Origin: Chloroflexota bacterium
Lineage (GTDB): Bacteria > Chloroflexota > Anaerolineae > Anaerolineales > E44-bin32
Direction: 5' to 3'
Assembly (NCBI GenBank): GCA_022561385.1
Contig: JADFRG010000025.1
Coordinates: 1-41,313, forward strand
Length of the DNA: 41,313 nt
Translations under genes and position numbers: made by a program
In this document: positions 33,149-40,308 of the stretch, one piece after another
Position numbering within the stretch: the stretch's first letter is position 1
Layout: each line of letters starts with the position of its first letter
Notes under the pieces: model-generated
Seen by the model: the letters and a program-made list of their open reading frames with translations, nothing else
Database searches by the model: none
What the model was told of the DNA's origin: nothing

Positions 33149-34492
33149 ATGCATGATTGTCCAAATTGCTCTGAGAAAATCCAGGACGAGGCGGTTTATT
33201 GCCGGCATTGTCACACTGAACTAGAGCCCCCGCTCTGGCTCGCGTCGATGCGCAAGTGTCCGTACTGCGCGGAGTGGATAGAAAACGACTTAGAGCGCTG
33301 CAAGTACTGCGATCGAACTCTGAGTGAGCAACACGCAGCGCCCTTCGTAGAAACTAGCTCCACTCCGAACGATCTCACCCAGGCACTCAGACTGAATCTG
33401 CTCGATGACGACTCAGACGAGGCGGCCGCTATTTCTGCCGCCGCCGAAGAATTCGTAGCCGAGGGGCCGGGCGCTTCTTTTGCGAGCTTCGAGGCGGGCC
33501 TGGTCGATGAGCGTCCTGAAGAGAGTCCCGGCGATATAGAATCTGAACATTTAAGTTCCAGCGACCCTCCCTCGGACCCTGGCGGATCACTTTACGATAA
33601 ACCTCAATCGGACGCGGGTAGCTCACTCTACGACGAGTCCCAATTGGACCTTCGTCGCTTACCCGACGACGAGCCTCAATCGGACCTGCGTCGCTCACTC
33701 TACGATGAGTCCCCGGGAGACGAGACTATAGAAGAGCCTTCAACCCATTACGAACAGGGGGATGAAGCTCTCGAATATGATGAACCTCCGGCTTCGGTGG
33801 GGGATTCGAGTATTTGGATGGCCGGCGCCGATCCCGATGTGCCGGTTGGAACCGGCCCGTTAGCCGGGGAAAGGGACCCCATCGCGCGATCCGTTACAGG
33901 CGTCGATGGCGTCAGCGACTTGAGGGCGGAGGCCTCGGGGCCCAAGGGTAAGATCCGACGAACGGCCGCGAAGATGGCGCGAACAGTAGTCATCATTGGA
34001 GTTTTGGGCGCCGCGATATGGGGACTGGTAAGGCTCGCCCAGGGACCTGCGGGTGCTTTCGTTTCGGAGCTGCTCGCGACGGATGTTCCAACCCTCACGC
34101 CCATCCCGCAGCCCACCTCGACCCGGCGGCCGGCGCCCACACTGCCTCCACTAACCGAGGAATCCGCAATCGGCCCATCGTCTGTCCAGACACCTTCTCC
34201 CGAGAACGAGTGTGTATCGTGGGACACGGTCGCGCTCGAGGACGAGGGAGCGGAGCTGTGCGTCTTCGGCGTATTAAAGCGCTGGTTCGCGGGTGGGGAA
34301 ATCGCATTTGTGGCCATATTTAGCGAGGAAGCCGGAACTTTCGCCATGATCGATCGGACCACCACCCATCCCGTCGGTCCGGGAGATTGCATCCTGGCAC
34401 GTGGGACGGTCGAAATCATGCAAGCTACTCGGCCGAATATCGACGTGCAGGGCACGCTTGAGGCTTGTCCGGAGGGCCTGGTGGAGGGGTAA
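33149..34492 (+). CDS. Zinc-ribbon membrane protein with acidic repeats
   Basis: A 447-residue protein of three parts. First, two double-CxxC zinc ribbons (C4, C7, C18, C21 and C37, C40, C51, C54). Second, about 200 acidic, disordered residues with a degenerate 13-residue repeat around DEPQSDLRRSLYDE (at least three copies between about 140 and 195). Third, one membrane helix (about 278-297), a Pro/Thr-rich stalk (PTLTPIPQPTSTRRPAPTLP) and a 110-residue extracytoplasmic domain with paired cysteines (ENECVSWDTVALEDEGAELC ... GDCILARG ... EACPEG). The zinc ribbons are cytoplasmic if the positive-inside rule holds (KGKIRRTAAKMAR before the helix). Function unknown; the layout suits transmembrane signalling. 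Confidence 0.78.
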   Translation: MHDCPNCSEKIQDEAVYCRHCHTELEPPLWLASMRKCPYCAEWIENDLERCKYCDRTLSEQHAAPFVETSSTPNDLTQALRLNLLDDDSDEAAAISAAAEEFVAEGPGASFASFEAGLVDERPEESPGDIESEHLSSSDPPSDPGGSLYDKPQSDAGSSLYDESQLDLRRLPDDEPQSDLRRSLYDESPGDETIEEPSTHYEQGDEALEYDEPPASVGDSSIWMAGADPDVPVGTGPLAGERDPIARSVTGVDGVSDLRAEASGPKGKIRRTAAKMARTVVIIGVLGAAIWGLVRLAQGPAGAFVSELLATDVPTLTPIPQPTSTRRPAPTLPPLTEESAIGPSSVQTPSPENECVSWDTVALEDEGAELCVFGVLKRWFAGGEIAFVAIFSEEAGTFAMIDRTTTHPVGPGDCILARGTVEIMQATRPNIDVQGTLEACPEGLVEG

Positions 34493-34750
34493 CATCCTTC
34501 TCACAGGCTCCGGTGTCGGGCGCGAGTTTGACCACCAGCACTCTGGCTCGGAACGCAGTCCTCATGGACTGGAATTCGGCCTCATAACGCAGCAGGTCCT
34601 CGGTTTTCACAAGACAACTTTAGCCGGTTTTCCGAATCGAACCCATCCCATCCGCGGGGGACTGGGTCTGGGCTCAGAAATTGAGAGGTTGAATCTACCT
34701 GAGTGTAAGTCCGCTGTAAGGAACGCGCGGCCTTATACGTGATAAATTAA
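34493..34750. other. Gap after the zinc-ribbon gene
   Basis: No confident gene. A minus-strand frame from GTG 34610 reads KTEDLLRYEAEFQSMRTAF... but overlaps the 3' end of the zinc-ribbon gene and lacks a ribosome-binding site. Nothing else was recognised before the structured element that starts at 34751. Confidence 0.35.
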
Positions 34751-34847
34751 GAGAGCAAACCGGCTCCGACCATAGCGCCCTCCAGAAAACAAAATTCGCC
34801 GGTCTGCTCTCCTCCTCACCTGACCCCCAACAAACGCTGGGGGTCAG
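34751..34847. other. Paired inverted-repeat element between convergent genes
   Basis: GAGAGCAAACCGGC (34751-34764) pairs with GCCGGTCTGCTCTC (34798-34811) at 13 of 14 positions around a 33-base loop. Directly after it, CTGACCCCCA (34820-34829) pairs perfectly with TGGGGGTCAG (34838-34847). Neither stem has a T-run, so they are not ordinary terminators. The element sits between the zinc-ribbon gene and the convergent glycosyltransferase gene. It could be a dispersed repeat, a small RNA or a transcription block for both genes. Confidence 0.55.
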
Positions 34848-34900
34848 ATGCCTTAATGCTAGTTTGTGAATATTTCTGGGGATGAGGGGTCTCAAGATTT

Positions 34901-36175
34901 TCAGCGCGGCTGACCTGCGGACCGGACCACGCCCTCGCGTGCGCGATTGCCCGCGAGTTCTTCGTACACCTCAATCACGCGATCCGCCACTCCGCCCCAC
35001 TCGAACCCTCTGGCATGTTTAGCGGCTTGGACTCCTAACCGACGGAGCTCGTTGTCGTTATCCAGCAGGTAGCGCACCTTCTCCGCCAGCGCCTCCGGGG
35101 CAGCCGTGGGAACGTGAAGTCCGGTCTCCCCATCCTTGACCAGATAAACCAGCCCGCCAGTCTCGGAGGCGATTACCGGTGTCCCGCAAGCCATCGCCTC
35201 GAGCGCCACCAGCCCAAACGATTCGTAATGCGAAGGCATAACCACGATCTCTGCCGCGGAGTAGTAATACTGCAACACATCCTGGTCGCGCCTACCGAGA
35301 AATGTGACCTGGCCGTTCAGCCCTAGTTCGTCCGTCAATTCTTTGAGGCGGCTCATTTCGGCGGTGATCTCGTCGGGATCCGCATCCGGCTCTCCGCCGA
35401 TCACCATAAGGTGCAGATTGTGTTGGCGCTCCCGGTGGAGCATCGCCACGGCGTTTAATAACGAGTCGAGCCCCTTGAGCGGTTCGATTCTTCCTACGAA
35501 CAGAATGATGCGCCGTTCATCCGTCACCCCAACGAACTCCCTCGCCTCATCGGCTGGAATAGGATAAAAGCGGGAAATGTCTACTCCTGGCTCGATGATC
35601 TCTACCTTGTCCGTATCTTGGTGATAGAGCCAGCGGAATTGCGCCAGCTCGGCTTCGGTAGAGGCAATGATCTTATCTGCCTCGCCAAGCAGACGTCTCT
35701 CACTTTCGAGCCTGGCGGGCGAAGCTTTTTCCCCGGGGCTGCGGGCGACCTGATTTTTCATTTCCCCCAAAGTGTGGAACATCTGAATGAAAGGCGTGCC
35801 CCACTCCTCCCGCAACAAAAGTGCCGCCTCACCGCTGAGCCAATAATGGCTGTGAATCACGTCATAATGCACGCCTTTGCTCTCGGAAAATTTCGTGATC
35901 CATCGTACGTAGTCCGTAATCCAATTGGGGAGTTCACGTTTTCCCAGAGGATGTTCCGGGCCAGAGGGCACATGCACCACCCGATTGCCGTAACCCAGAT
36001 CATGCAAAACATGGGGGATGTGTTCATCTTGCGATCGAGTGAAAACGTCTACTCCTATGCCGCGCTCACCTAAGGAGCGCACGAGTTCTCGGACGTATAC
36101 GTTCATGCCGCCTGCTTCTTTGCCTCCCAGGGTGGCGAGTGGACAGGTGTGATAGGAAAGCATCGCTATTCGCAT
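34901..36175 (-). CDS. GT4-family glycosyltransferase, MshA/sucrose-synthase-like
   Basis: A 424-residue GT-B glycosyltransferase. The N-terminal domain begins MRIAMLSYHTCPLATLGGKE with GGMNVYVRELVRSL, the acceptor-side pattern of MshA and sucrose-phosphate-synthase-like enzymes. HSHYWLSGEAALLL follows, and the C-terminal domain has the nucleotide-sugar blocks FVGRIEPLKGLDSLL and MPSHYESFGLVALEAMACGTPVIAS, with the E-x7-E motif (ESFGLVALE). It probably transfers a sugar from a UDP- or GDP-donor. The ATG at 36175 is chosen because the family's first strand starts there; the open frame continues 100 codons upstream only by running antisense through the tRNA gene. Confidence 0.88.
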   Translation of the reverse strand: MRIAMLSYHTCPLATLGGKEAGGMNVYVRELVRSLGERGIGVDVFTRSQDEHIPHVLHDLGYGNRVVHVPSGPEHPLGKRELPNWITDYVRWITKFSESKGVHYDVIHSHYWLSGEAALLLREEWGTPFIQMFHTLGEMKNQVARSPGEKASPARLESERRLLGEADKIIASTEAELAQFRWLYHQDTDKVEIIEPGVDISRFYPIPADEAREFVGVTDERRIILFVGRIEPLKGLDSLLNAVAMLHRERQHNLHLMVIGGEPDADPDEITAEMSRLKELTDELGLNGQVTFLGRRDQDVLQYYYSAAEIVVMPSHYESFGLVALEAMACGTPVIASETGGLVYLVKDGETGLHVPTAAPEALAEKVRYLLDNDNELRRLGVQAAKHARGFEWGGVADRVIEVYEELAGNRAREGVVRSAGQPR

Positions 36176-36217
36176 GTTGTGATTATCATCGCTGAACCGA
36201 GGTTTATCCAGAGGGGT

Positions 36218-36226
36218 TGGTATAAT
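36218..36226 (+). promoter_or_regulatory. Extended -10 promoter for the tRNA-Thr transcript
   Basis: TGGTATAAT: a consensus TATAAT at 36221-36226 with the TGn extension, which can compensate for the missing -35 box. Confidence 0.6.
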
Positions 36227-36231
36227 CCCGC

Positions 36232-36364
36232 GCGTCCCGCAAGGCGGGACGCCGCAAGGTGATCGCCTCACCTGGCGGCTGCCGTCGGGAGAGCTTCGTG
36301 GCACAGCCGCAGGCGCAGAATCAATGGCTATGCGCAAGCAGTCAATCGGTTCCCGCCGGTTAGC
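36232..36364 (+). ncRNA. Structured leader or small RNA upstream of tRNA-Thr
   Basis: Directly after the promoter, GCGTCCCGC (36232-36240) pairs with GCGGGACGC (36244-36252). Then GCCGC-AA-GGTGA (36251-36262) pairs with TCACC-TG-GCGGC (36268-36279). The two stems share two bases, so they compete slightly. A weaker GCGCA/TGCGC pair follows. The tRNA begins 138 bases after the -10 box, a long leader for a tRNA. It could be a processed 5' leader or a separate small RNA. I compared it by eye with common riboswitch cores and found no match. Confidence 0.45.
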
Positions 36365-36437
36365 GCCACCATAGCTCAGTTGGTAGAGCGAGCGCTTCGT
36401 AAGCGTTAGGTCGTCGGTTCGATTCCGACTGGTGGCT
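36365..36437 (+). tRNA. tRNA-Thr(CGT)
   Basis: A complete 73-base cloverleaf: acceptor GCCACCA/TGGTGGC, D arm GCTC...GAGC, anticodon stem AGCGC/GCGTT with loop TTCGTAA (anticodon CGT, reading ACG), variable loop AGGTC, T arm GTCGG-TTCGATT-CCGAC. All stems pair, with one G-T in the anticodon stem. The 3' CCA is not encoded (TCCT follows), so it is added after transcription. The discriminator base is T. Confidence 0.95.
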
Positions 36438-36521
36438 CCTACCGGACGGCTTGTTTTCGCCGTCCCATTCGCCTCCACTTATTCCGTGAGCCCTAAGGCG
36501 GAGGGTTCACACACCCTTGTT

Positions 36522-36998
36522 ATGACCGAAAAGTCATCCGGCGTGCGACGTGTGCAGGAGGCTCTGGAGCGATCGGGGTTCTCACTCAAGGTGGTCGAAT
36601 TACCCACCAGCGCTCACACCGCTCTAGAGGCCGCAAACGCCGTCGGCTGCCAGCTGGGGCAAATCGTCAAGTCTCTGGTGTTCCGCGGTTCCAGTTCTGA
36701 CACCCCTTATTTGGTGCTGGTGAGCGGCCCCAATCGCGCAGACCTCGATCTGTTGGAGAAGCTCCTGGGCGAGCCGGTCCAAATGGCGGAGGCCAAATTC
36801 GTGCGAGAGGTGACCGGTTTCGGCATCGGTGGGGTCGCACCGATTGGACTTTCCCAGTCAATCCTGACAGTGATCGACCGGGATCTGCTGGAGTTTGACT
36901 ATATCTGGGCCGCAGCCGGCACGCCGCGCTCGGTATTCCGCTTATCGCCCGATGAACTCCAGGAACTCACCGCGGGCCAGGTCGCGGGCATCAGCTGA
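36522..36998 (+). CDS. YbaK/EbsC-type aminoacyl-tRNA deacylase
   Basis: A 158-residue single-domain protein of the YbaK/ProX editing family, which hydrolyses mischarged aminoacyl-tRNAs such as Cys- or Ala-tRNA(Pro) in trans. GQIVKSLVFRG contains the conserved catalytic-pocket lysine. VLVSGPNRADLDLL and GFGIGGVAPIG (the GxxP loop) are the other family blocks, and AGTPRSVFRLSPDEL closes the domain. The ATG at 36522 is chosen because the open frame begins inside the tRNA gene. It lies 84 bases after tRNA-Thr, probably by chance since most editing targets are other tRNAs. Confidence 0.85.
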   Translation: MTEKSSGVRRVQEALERSGFSLKVVELPTSAHTALEAANAVGCQLGQIVKSLVFRGSSSDTPYLVLVSGPNRADLDLLEKLLGEPVQMAEAKFVREVTGFGIGGVAPIGLSQSILTVIDRDLLEFDYIWAAAGTPRSVFRLSPDELQELTAGQVAGIS

Positions 36999-37028
36999 TC
37001 GGGCTCGCATCCCAACTGGGCCGCACCG

Positions 37029-37034
37029 TATAAT
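37029..37034 (+). promoter_or_regulatory. -10 box of udk, predicting a leaderless mRNA
   Basis: TATAAT ends six bases before the ATG at 37041, so transcription would start at the start codon itself. No -35 or Shine-Dalgarno was seen. Confidence 0.55.
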
Positions 37035-37040
37035 TCCTCC

Positions 37041-37727
37041 ATGATCGGCAGATCGCCGCCGCTGGTAATCGGCATCGCGGGTGGAACCGGATCGGGCAAA
37101 ACCACGATCGCAGATGTCGTTTTGGGTCGCATCGGCGCCGAGCACATCGCGCTGCTTTCGCACGACGCGTACTACCGCGATCTCAATGATCTTCCACTGC
37201 CCCAGCGGGATACGGTCAACTTCGATCATCCCGATTCGCTCGACACCGATCTGCTCATCGTACATTTGGAGCGGCTCAAACATTGGGAGACGGTGGAAGT
37301 TCCTATATACGATTTCAGCCGCCACGAACGGACCCAGGAGACCAACCTCGTCGAACCTCATCCGGTCATACTGGTGGAAGGCATTCTGATTTTTGCCGAG
37401 GCCAGACTGCGCGACCTGTTTGATGTGAAGATATACGTGGATACGCCGCCCGATATCCGTTTTATTCGACGGCTGCAGCGAGACATTCAAGAGCGCGGTC
37501 GCTCAATGGAATCGGTCATCCAACAGTATGAATCAACCGTGCGGCCGATGCATGAAGAATTCGTCGAAACCTCCAAACGTTTCGCGGATGTCATCATTCC
37601 CGAAGGCGGGCTAAATACGGTTGCGATGGATATGGTGGTTGCCCGCATATCTAATCTTCTCAACTCCCAAGAAGGAGGCGAATATGGGTTCACAACAGTA
37701 CAGTTCTCCGCCAAAAATGATCATTGA
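37041..37727 (+). CDS. udk: Uridine kinase
   Basis: A 228-residue P-loop kinase that phosphorylates uridine or cytidine in pyrimidine salvage. The Walker A is GGTGSGKT (about 14-21). [29 protein letters not shown] is the nucleoside-binding block, [10 protein letters not shown] the lid contact, and ILVEGILIF the Walker B strand, all in the order seen in Udk. [16 protein letters not shown] is the LID arginine cluster. The start is set by TATAAT at 37029-37034. The last 44 bases overlap the cyclophilin gene, so the two are translated from one transcript. Confidence 0.93.
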   Translation: MIGRSPPLVIGIAGGTGSGKTTIADVVLGRIGAEHIALLSHDAYYRDLNDLPLPQRDTVNFDHPDSLDTDLLIVHLERLKHWETVEVPIYDFSRHERTQETNLVEPHPVILVEGILIFAEARLRDLFDVKIYVDTPPDIRFIRRLQRDIQERGRSMESVIQQYESTVRPMHEEFVETSKRFADVIIPEGGLNTVAMDMVVARISNLLNSQEGGEYGFTTVQFSAKNDH

Positions 37728-38196
37728 TTCAAAGCGCACTTACAACGCCACCATCAAGACCACAAGCGGAGATATCGGGTTGAAGCTTTATGGGGACAAA
37801 GCACCGTCCACGGTGAACAACTTCGTGTTTCTGGCGCGCGAAGGCTTTTACGACGGCGTAATTTTTCATCGCGTGATCGAGAATTTCATGGCGCAGACCG
37901 GCGACCCAACCGGCACAGGTACCGGCGGGCCCGGCTACAAATTTGAAGATGAATTCCATCCGGAACTGCGCCACGACAGCCCGGGTGTGCTTTCCATGGC
38001 CAATTCCGGCCCCCATACCAACGGATCGCAGTTTTTCGTCACACATATTGCGACCGATTGGTTGGACGACAAACACTCGGTATTTGGTGTAGTGACCTCG
38101 GGAATGGATGTGGTGCTCGCGTTTCCGGTGCGAGATCCAAACCCCCGTAATGCGGCGGCCATAACCATCGAAACGATCGAGATCACGGAGCAGTGA
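37684..38196 (+). CDS. Cyclophilin-type peptidyl-prolyl isomerase
   Basis: A 170-residue single-domain cyclophilin that speeds cis-trans isomerisation of proline bonds during folding. Active-site residues are in [18 protein letters not shown] (FHR and Gln), then [16 protein letters not shown] and [11 protein letters not shown]. All the usual catalytic Arg, Phe, Met, Gln and His positions are filled. No signal peptide, so it is cytosolic. GGAGG (37675-37679) sets the ATG at 37684, which lies inside the end of udk. The stop overlaps the next GTG by four bases (GTGA), a classic coupled junction. Confidence 0.93.
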   Translation: MGSQQYSSPPKMIIDSKRTYNATIKTTSGDIGLKLYGDKAPSTVNNFVFLAREGFYDGVIFHRVIENFMAQTGDPTGTGTGGPGYKFEDEFHPELRHDSPGVLSMANSGPHTNGSQFFVTHIATDWLDDKHSVFGVVTSGMDVVLAFPVRDPNPRNAAAITIETIEITEQ

Positions 38197-38780
38197 GCGA
38201 AGGGGTTCGTCAGGACGGAGAGGTGCGCCAATTCAATTGGCGCACCGCCGCGTTTCGGGTAGTGGCGCTTGTCACGGTGATCGCGATCAGCGCCGCGGGT
38301 TATCTCCTAAGAGATGAGCTCAAGAACTTCGAGGCCCTCGGGTATCCCGGAATCTTCCTGATCTCCCTGATTTCCAATGCAACGATCGTGTTGCCGGCGC
38401 CGGGTATCATCGTGACGTTGGTTGCAGGGAGCATCTTTAATCCAATCCTGGTCGCATTGGCAGCCGCGGCCGGGGCCGCGCTGGGGGAACTAACCGGCTA
38501 CCTGGCAGGCTACAGTGGCCGCGGCGTCATGAGACGAGCCTCCTCTTATGATCGTCTTGAGCACCTGATGAAAGAATATGGCGGCTGGACTGTGCTGGTC
38601 CTGGCCGCGGTGCCCAATCCACTCTTTGACATCGCCGGGGCGGCGGCGGGCGCCTTGCGCATGCCAGTGGCGGCCTTTCTGATCTGGGCGTTTGCGGGGA
38701 AAATGATCAAGATGCTCGCGTTCGCCTACGCCGGCGCCCTGGGAGTGGATTGGATATTGGGTCTGATTGGGCAGGGATAA
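38193..38780 (+). CDS. VTT-domain (DedA/YqaA-like) membrane protein
   Basis: A 195-residue membrane protein with four or five helices and the VTT core: [18 protein letters not shown] (the P-x-P re-entrant loop) and [20 protein letters not shown], with the conserved Gly/Glu/Gly-rich stretch. [21 protein letters not shown] matches the second loop. VTT proteins are proposed flippases or lipid scramblases and small-ion transporters. The GTG start overlaps the cyclophilin stop (GTGA), making a three-gene operon udk-cyclophilin-VTT. A hairpin at 38800-38822 follows. Confidence 0.85.
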   Translation: MSEGVRQDGEVRQFNWRTAAFRVVALVTVIAISAAGYLLRDELKNFEALGYPGIFLISLISNATIVLPAPGIIVTLVAGSIFNPILVALAAAAGAALGELTGYLAGYSGRGVMRRASSYDRLEHLMKEYGGWTVLVLAAVPNPLFDIAGAAAGALRMPVAAFLIWAFAGKMIKMLAFAYAGALGVDWILGLIGQG

Positions 38781-38799
38781 CTCGACCTTCTTCCAACCT

Positions 38800-38822
38800 C
38801 GAGTTCTAATAATAGAAGCTCG
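38800..38822 (+). terminator. Hairpin after the udk-cyclophilin-VTT operon
   Basis: CGAG-TTCTA (38800-38808) pairs with TAGAA-G-CTCG (38813-38822) with one bulge and an ATAA loop. It is AT-rich with no long T-run, so it is a weak or partial terminator. Confidence 0.45.
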
Positions 38823-39016
38823 TACACTTAATGGTGTCAGAGCGCGTTCCACTCGGTCCAGTCTCGGAAAACTGGTCCTGAGATTTTATTTAGTATGGAG
38901 CAGAGGTACAGGTCGGAGACAGTAGGTAACACTTTATTCTCAAGACCCTATCCCGTTTAAAATTTGCTGGCTGATGATCTCTGCCATCCCGCGGACGATC
39001 GACAACAACAAGAAGC
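38823..39016. other. Gap between convergent genes
   Basis: No gene was recognised. Several short AT-rich stretches (TTTTATTTAGTATGG) resemble promoter pieces, but none is paired with a reading frame. Confidence 0.35.
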
Positions 39017-39044
39017 CCCGCCTGAAACTGTCGGATCAGGCGGG
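39005..39044 (-). terminator. Rho-independent terminator of the SnoaL-like gene
   Basis: CCCGCCTGA (39017-39025) pairs with TCAGGCGGG (39036-39044), a perfect nine-base stem. On the minus strand it is followed by GCTTCTTGTTGTTG, a T-rich tail. It begins 30 bases after the stop of the gene at 39075-39518. Confidence 0.75.
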
Positions 39045-39074
39045 ACTTTGATTTTGGTCGGCAATCGATTTCTC

Positions 39075-39518
39075 TTATTCGGGCGGCGGCTCGACCCCGA
39101 GCTGGCTCAGTATTCCCATCACGCCGCCACCTTCCACCGCGGCGACTCGGATTGACGTGATCTTCTCGCCCTCGATAGTGACGGTCGTCGATTCTGGTGG
39201 CAACTCAAAGGACTTTCCCGTTGTGGGTACGTTGGGCATATCTAAGGCAGAGAGATCGAGTTCGGAGCTGTGGGTGCCGCTAAGCTGCAATGTGACTTGT
39301 ACGGCATCCCCTACCTGCTGCGCATCCCTCAGGTTGAAGGAAAAGTCTGAGAACGCATCATTCAGGCGGTCGTGCAAACCCAGCCACGCCGCACTGTTGA
39401 TAGGGTCAGGGACCGGTCCTGAAAACGTAAAGTCGTCCGACAGGAGTTCTGCCGCGGCCCCGGTCTCGCGCGACTCGATCAGTGCAAATAGTTTTTTAGT
39501 AGCTTCTACTGCGTCCAT
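39075..39518 (-). CDS. SnoaL/NTF2-like fold protein
   Basis: A 147-residue protein with the cone-shaped alpha+beta NTF2-like fold: helices MDAVEATKKLFALIESRET and GAAAELLSDDFTFSGP, then WLGLHDRLNDAFSDFSFNL and three long strands. This is typical of the SnoaL-like polyketide cyclase/ester-cyclase group. Small members of this fold can be enzymes or ligand carriers, and no catalytic His/Asp pair is obvious, so the function is unknown. GGAGAT lies six bases before the ATG. It is monocistronic with its own terminator. Confidence 0.75.
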   Translation of the reverse strand: MDAVEATKKLFALIESRETGAAAELLSDDFTFSGPVPDPINSAAWLGLHDRLNDAFSDFSFNLRDAQQVGDAVQVTLQLSGTHSSELDLSALDMPNVPTTGKSFELPPESTTVTIEGEKITSIRVAAVEGGGVMGILSQLGVEPPPE

Positions 39519-40091
39519 TGTTGATCTCCTTCGTGAGTTCGCTTGCTGCGTCAGCTGCGTTATCTATGTTGCCCAACAAGACCTAAATCCACTGATGCAT
39601 TTGCCGCACCTCCTCCATCGAGGTTGAATCGAATTTTGAATTGTTGCCAGCGCCTCCGCCGATCCTCCTCCTTATACTGCCTAGCTCCTATGAAAGATTT
39701 TATGCCGCGTCTCTCGCTTATGGGAGACGCAATGGACTTCCCGATGTAAGCTGCCTGCTCGCATCGAACAGCACCTGCACGACCCTTGCTTCTTGGAGTT
39801 CTGTCTCATCATAACCGAATTACCACCGTCGGCTAACGGGTGCTAGCGTCGGAACCTCCCGCAGTTCTTGGCGGGGAGCGGCTCGGTCTCCGATTCCGGG
39901 AGGCATTGCACAGATGGGTTAGCAGAAGGACACATCTTATAGGCCCTGCCTCGGTCAGCTCCGCGAGTTTCTAAGGCGAGATGGTTAATATGCAGCGCCC
40001 ATTGGCGGCAACTTCATCTCTGAGAATGGAATTGTCGCGGTACTTGGAGATGAGAATCAGTTTGTGAAGGGCGGTATTCGGAAAATCAATC
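39519..40091. other. Long gap upstream of the SnoaL-like gene
   Basis: Nearly 600 bases without a confident gene. GCGTCTC (39703-39709) pairs with GAGACGC (39723-39729), a seven-base stem. GGAGGAGGT precedes a five-codon minus-strand frame (MHQWI) that could be a leader peptide or chance. From about 39989 the plus strand is open as YAAPIGGNFISENGIVAVLG..., continuing to 40231. Confidence 0.4.
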
Positions 40092-40115
40092 GCCCCCTTT
40101 CACTCGAGAGGGGGC
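40092..40115 (-). terminator. Hairpin downstream of the cupredoxin chimera
   Basis: GCCCCCT (40092-40098) pairs with AGGGGGC (40109-40115). On the minus strand it is followed by GATTGATTTTCC. It lies about 200 bases after the stop at 40309, so it could terminate that transcript. Confidence 0.5.
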
Positions 40116-40117
40116 AC

Positions 40118-40231
40118 ATGGACCAAATCCGGGGCAATGACGCCTACCGCTGGGAGGCGGCTTTTCCAGAGGTCATCGCTTTGAAATATCGAACCTTTTT
40201 AGAGGCCAGTCCCCAATCGATAAGTTGGTAG
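40118..40231 (+). CDS. Possible short gene or gene remnant
   Basis: ATG 40118, five bases after AGGGGG, opens a 37-residue frame (MDQIRGNDAYRWEAAFPEVI, ending SPQSISW). The same frame is open upstream to about 39989 without a start and reads PIGGNFISENGIVAVLGDEN, QFVKGGIRKINRPL, so this may be the tail of a decayed gene of about 80 residues. Amino-acid composition is protein-like but codon usage is less GC-biased than in the neighbours. Family not recognised. Confidence 0.3.
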   Translation: MDQIRGNDAYRWEAAFPEVIALKYRTFLEASPQSISW

Positions 40232-40308
40232 AAAAGTCATCTAGTGAGTGGATTCCTGGTCCGCTCCACCTGCCTCACACAACCCGTACATCTTTCAACT
40301 GACATTCC

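Noticed and set aside
36232..36364. Glycine or other known riboswitch before the tRNA
   Set aside because: GGAGAG is present, but the other conserved core bases of the glycine aptamer are not, and no metabolic gene follows.
36176..36478. 100-codon N-terminal extension of the glycosyltransferase
   Set aside because: It is read antisense through tRNA-Thr, and the family's first strand starts at 36175.
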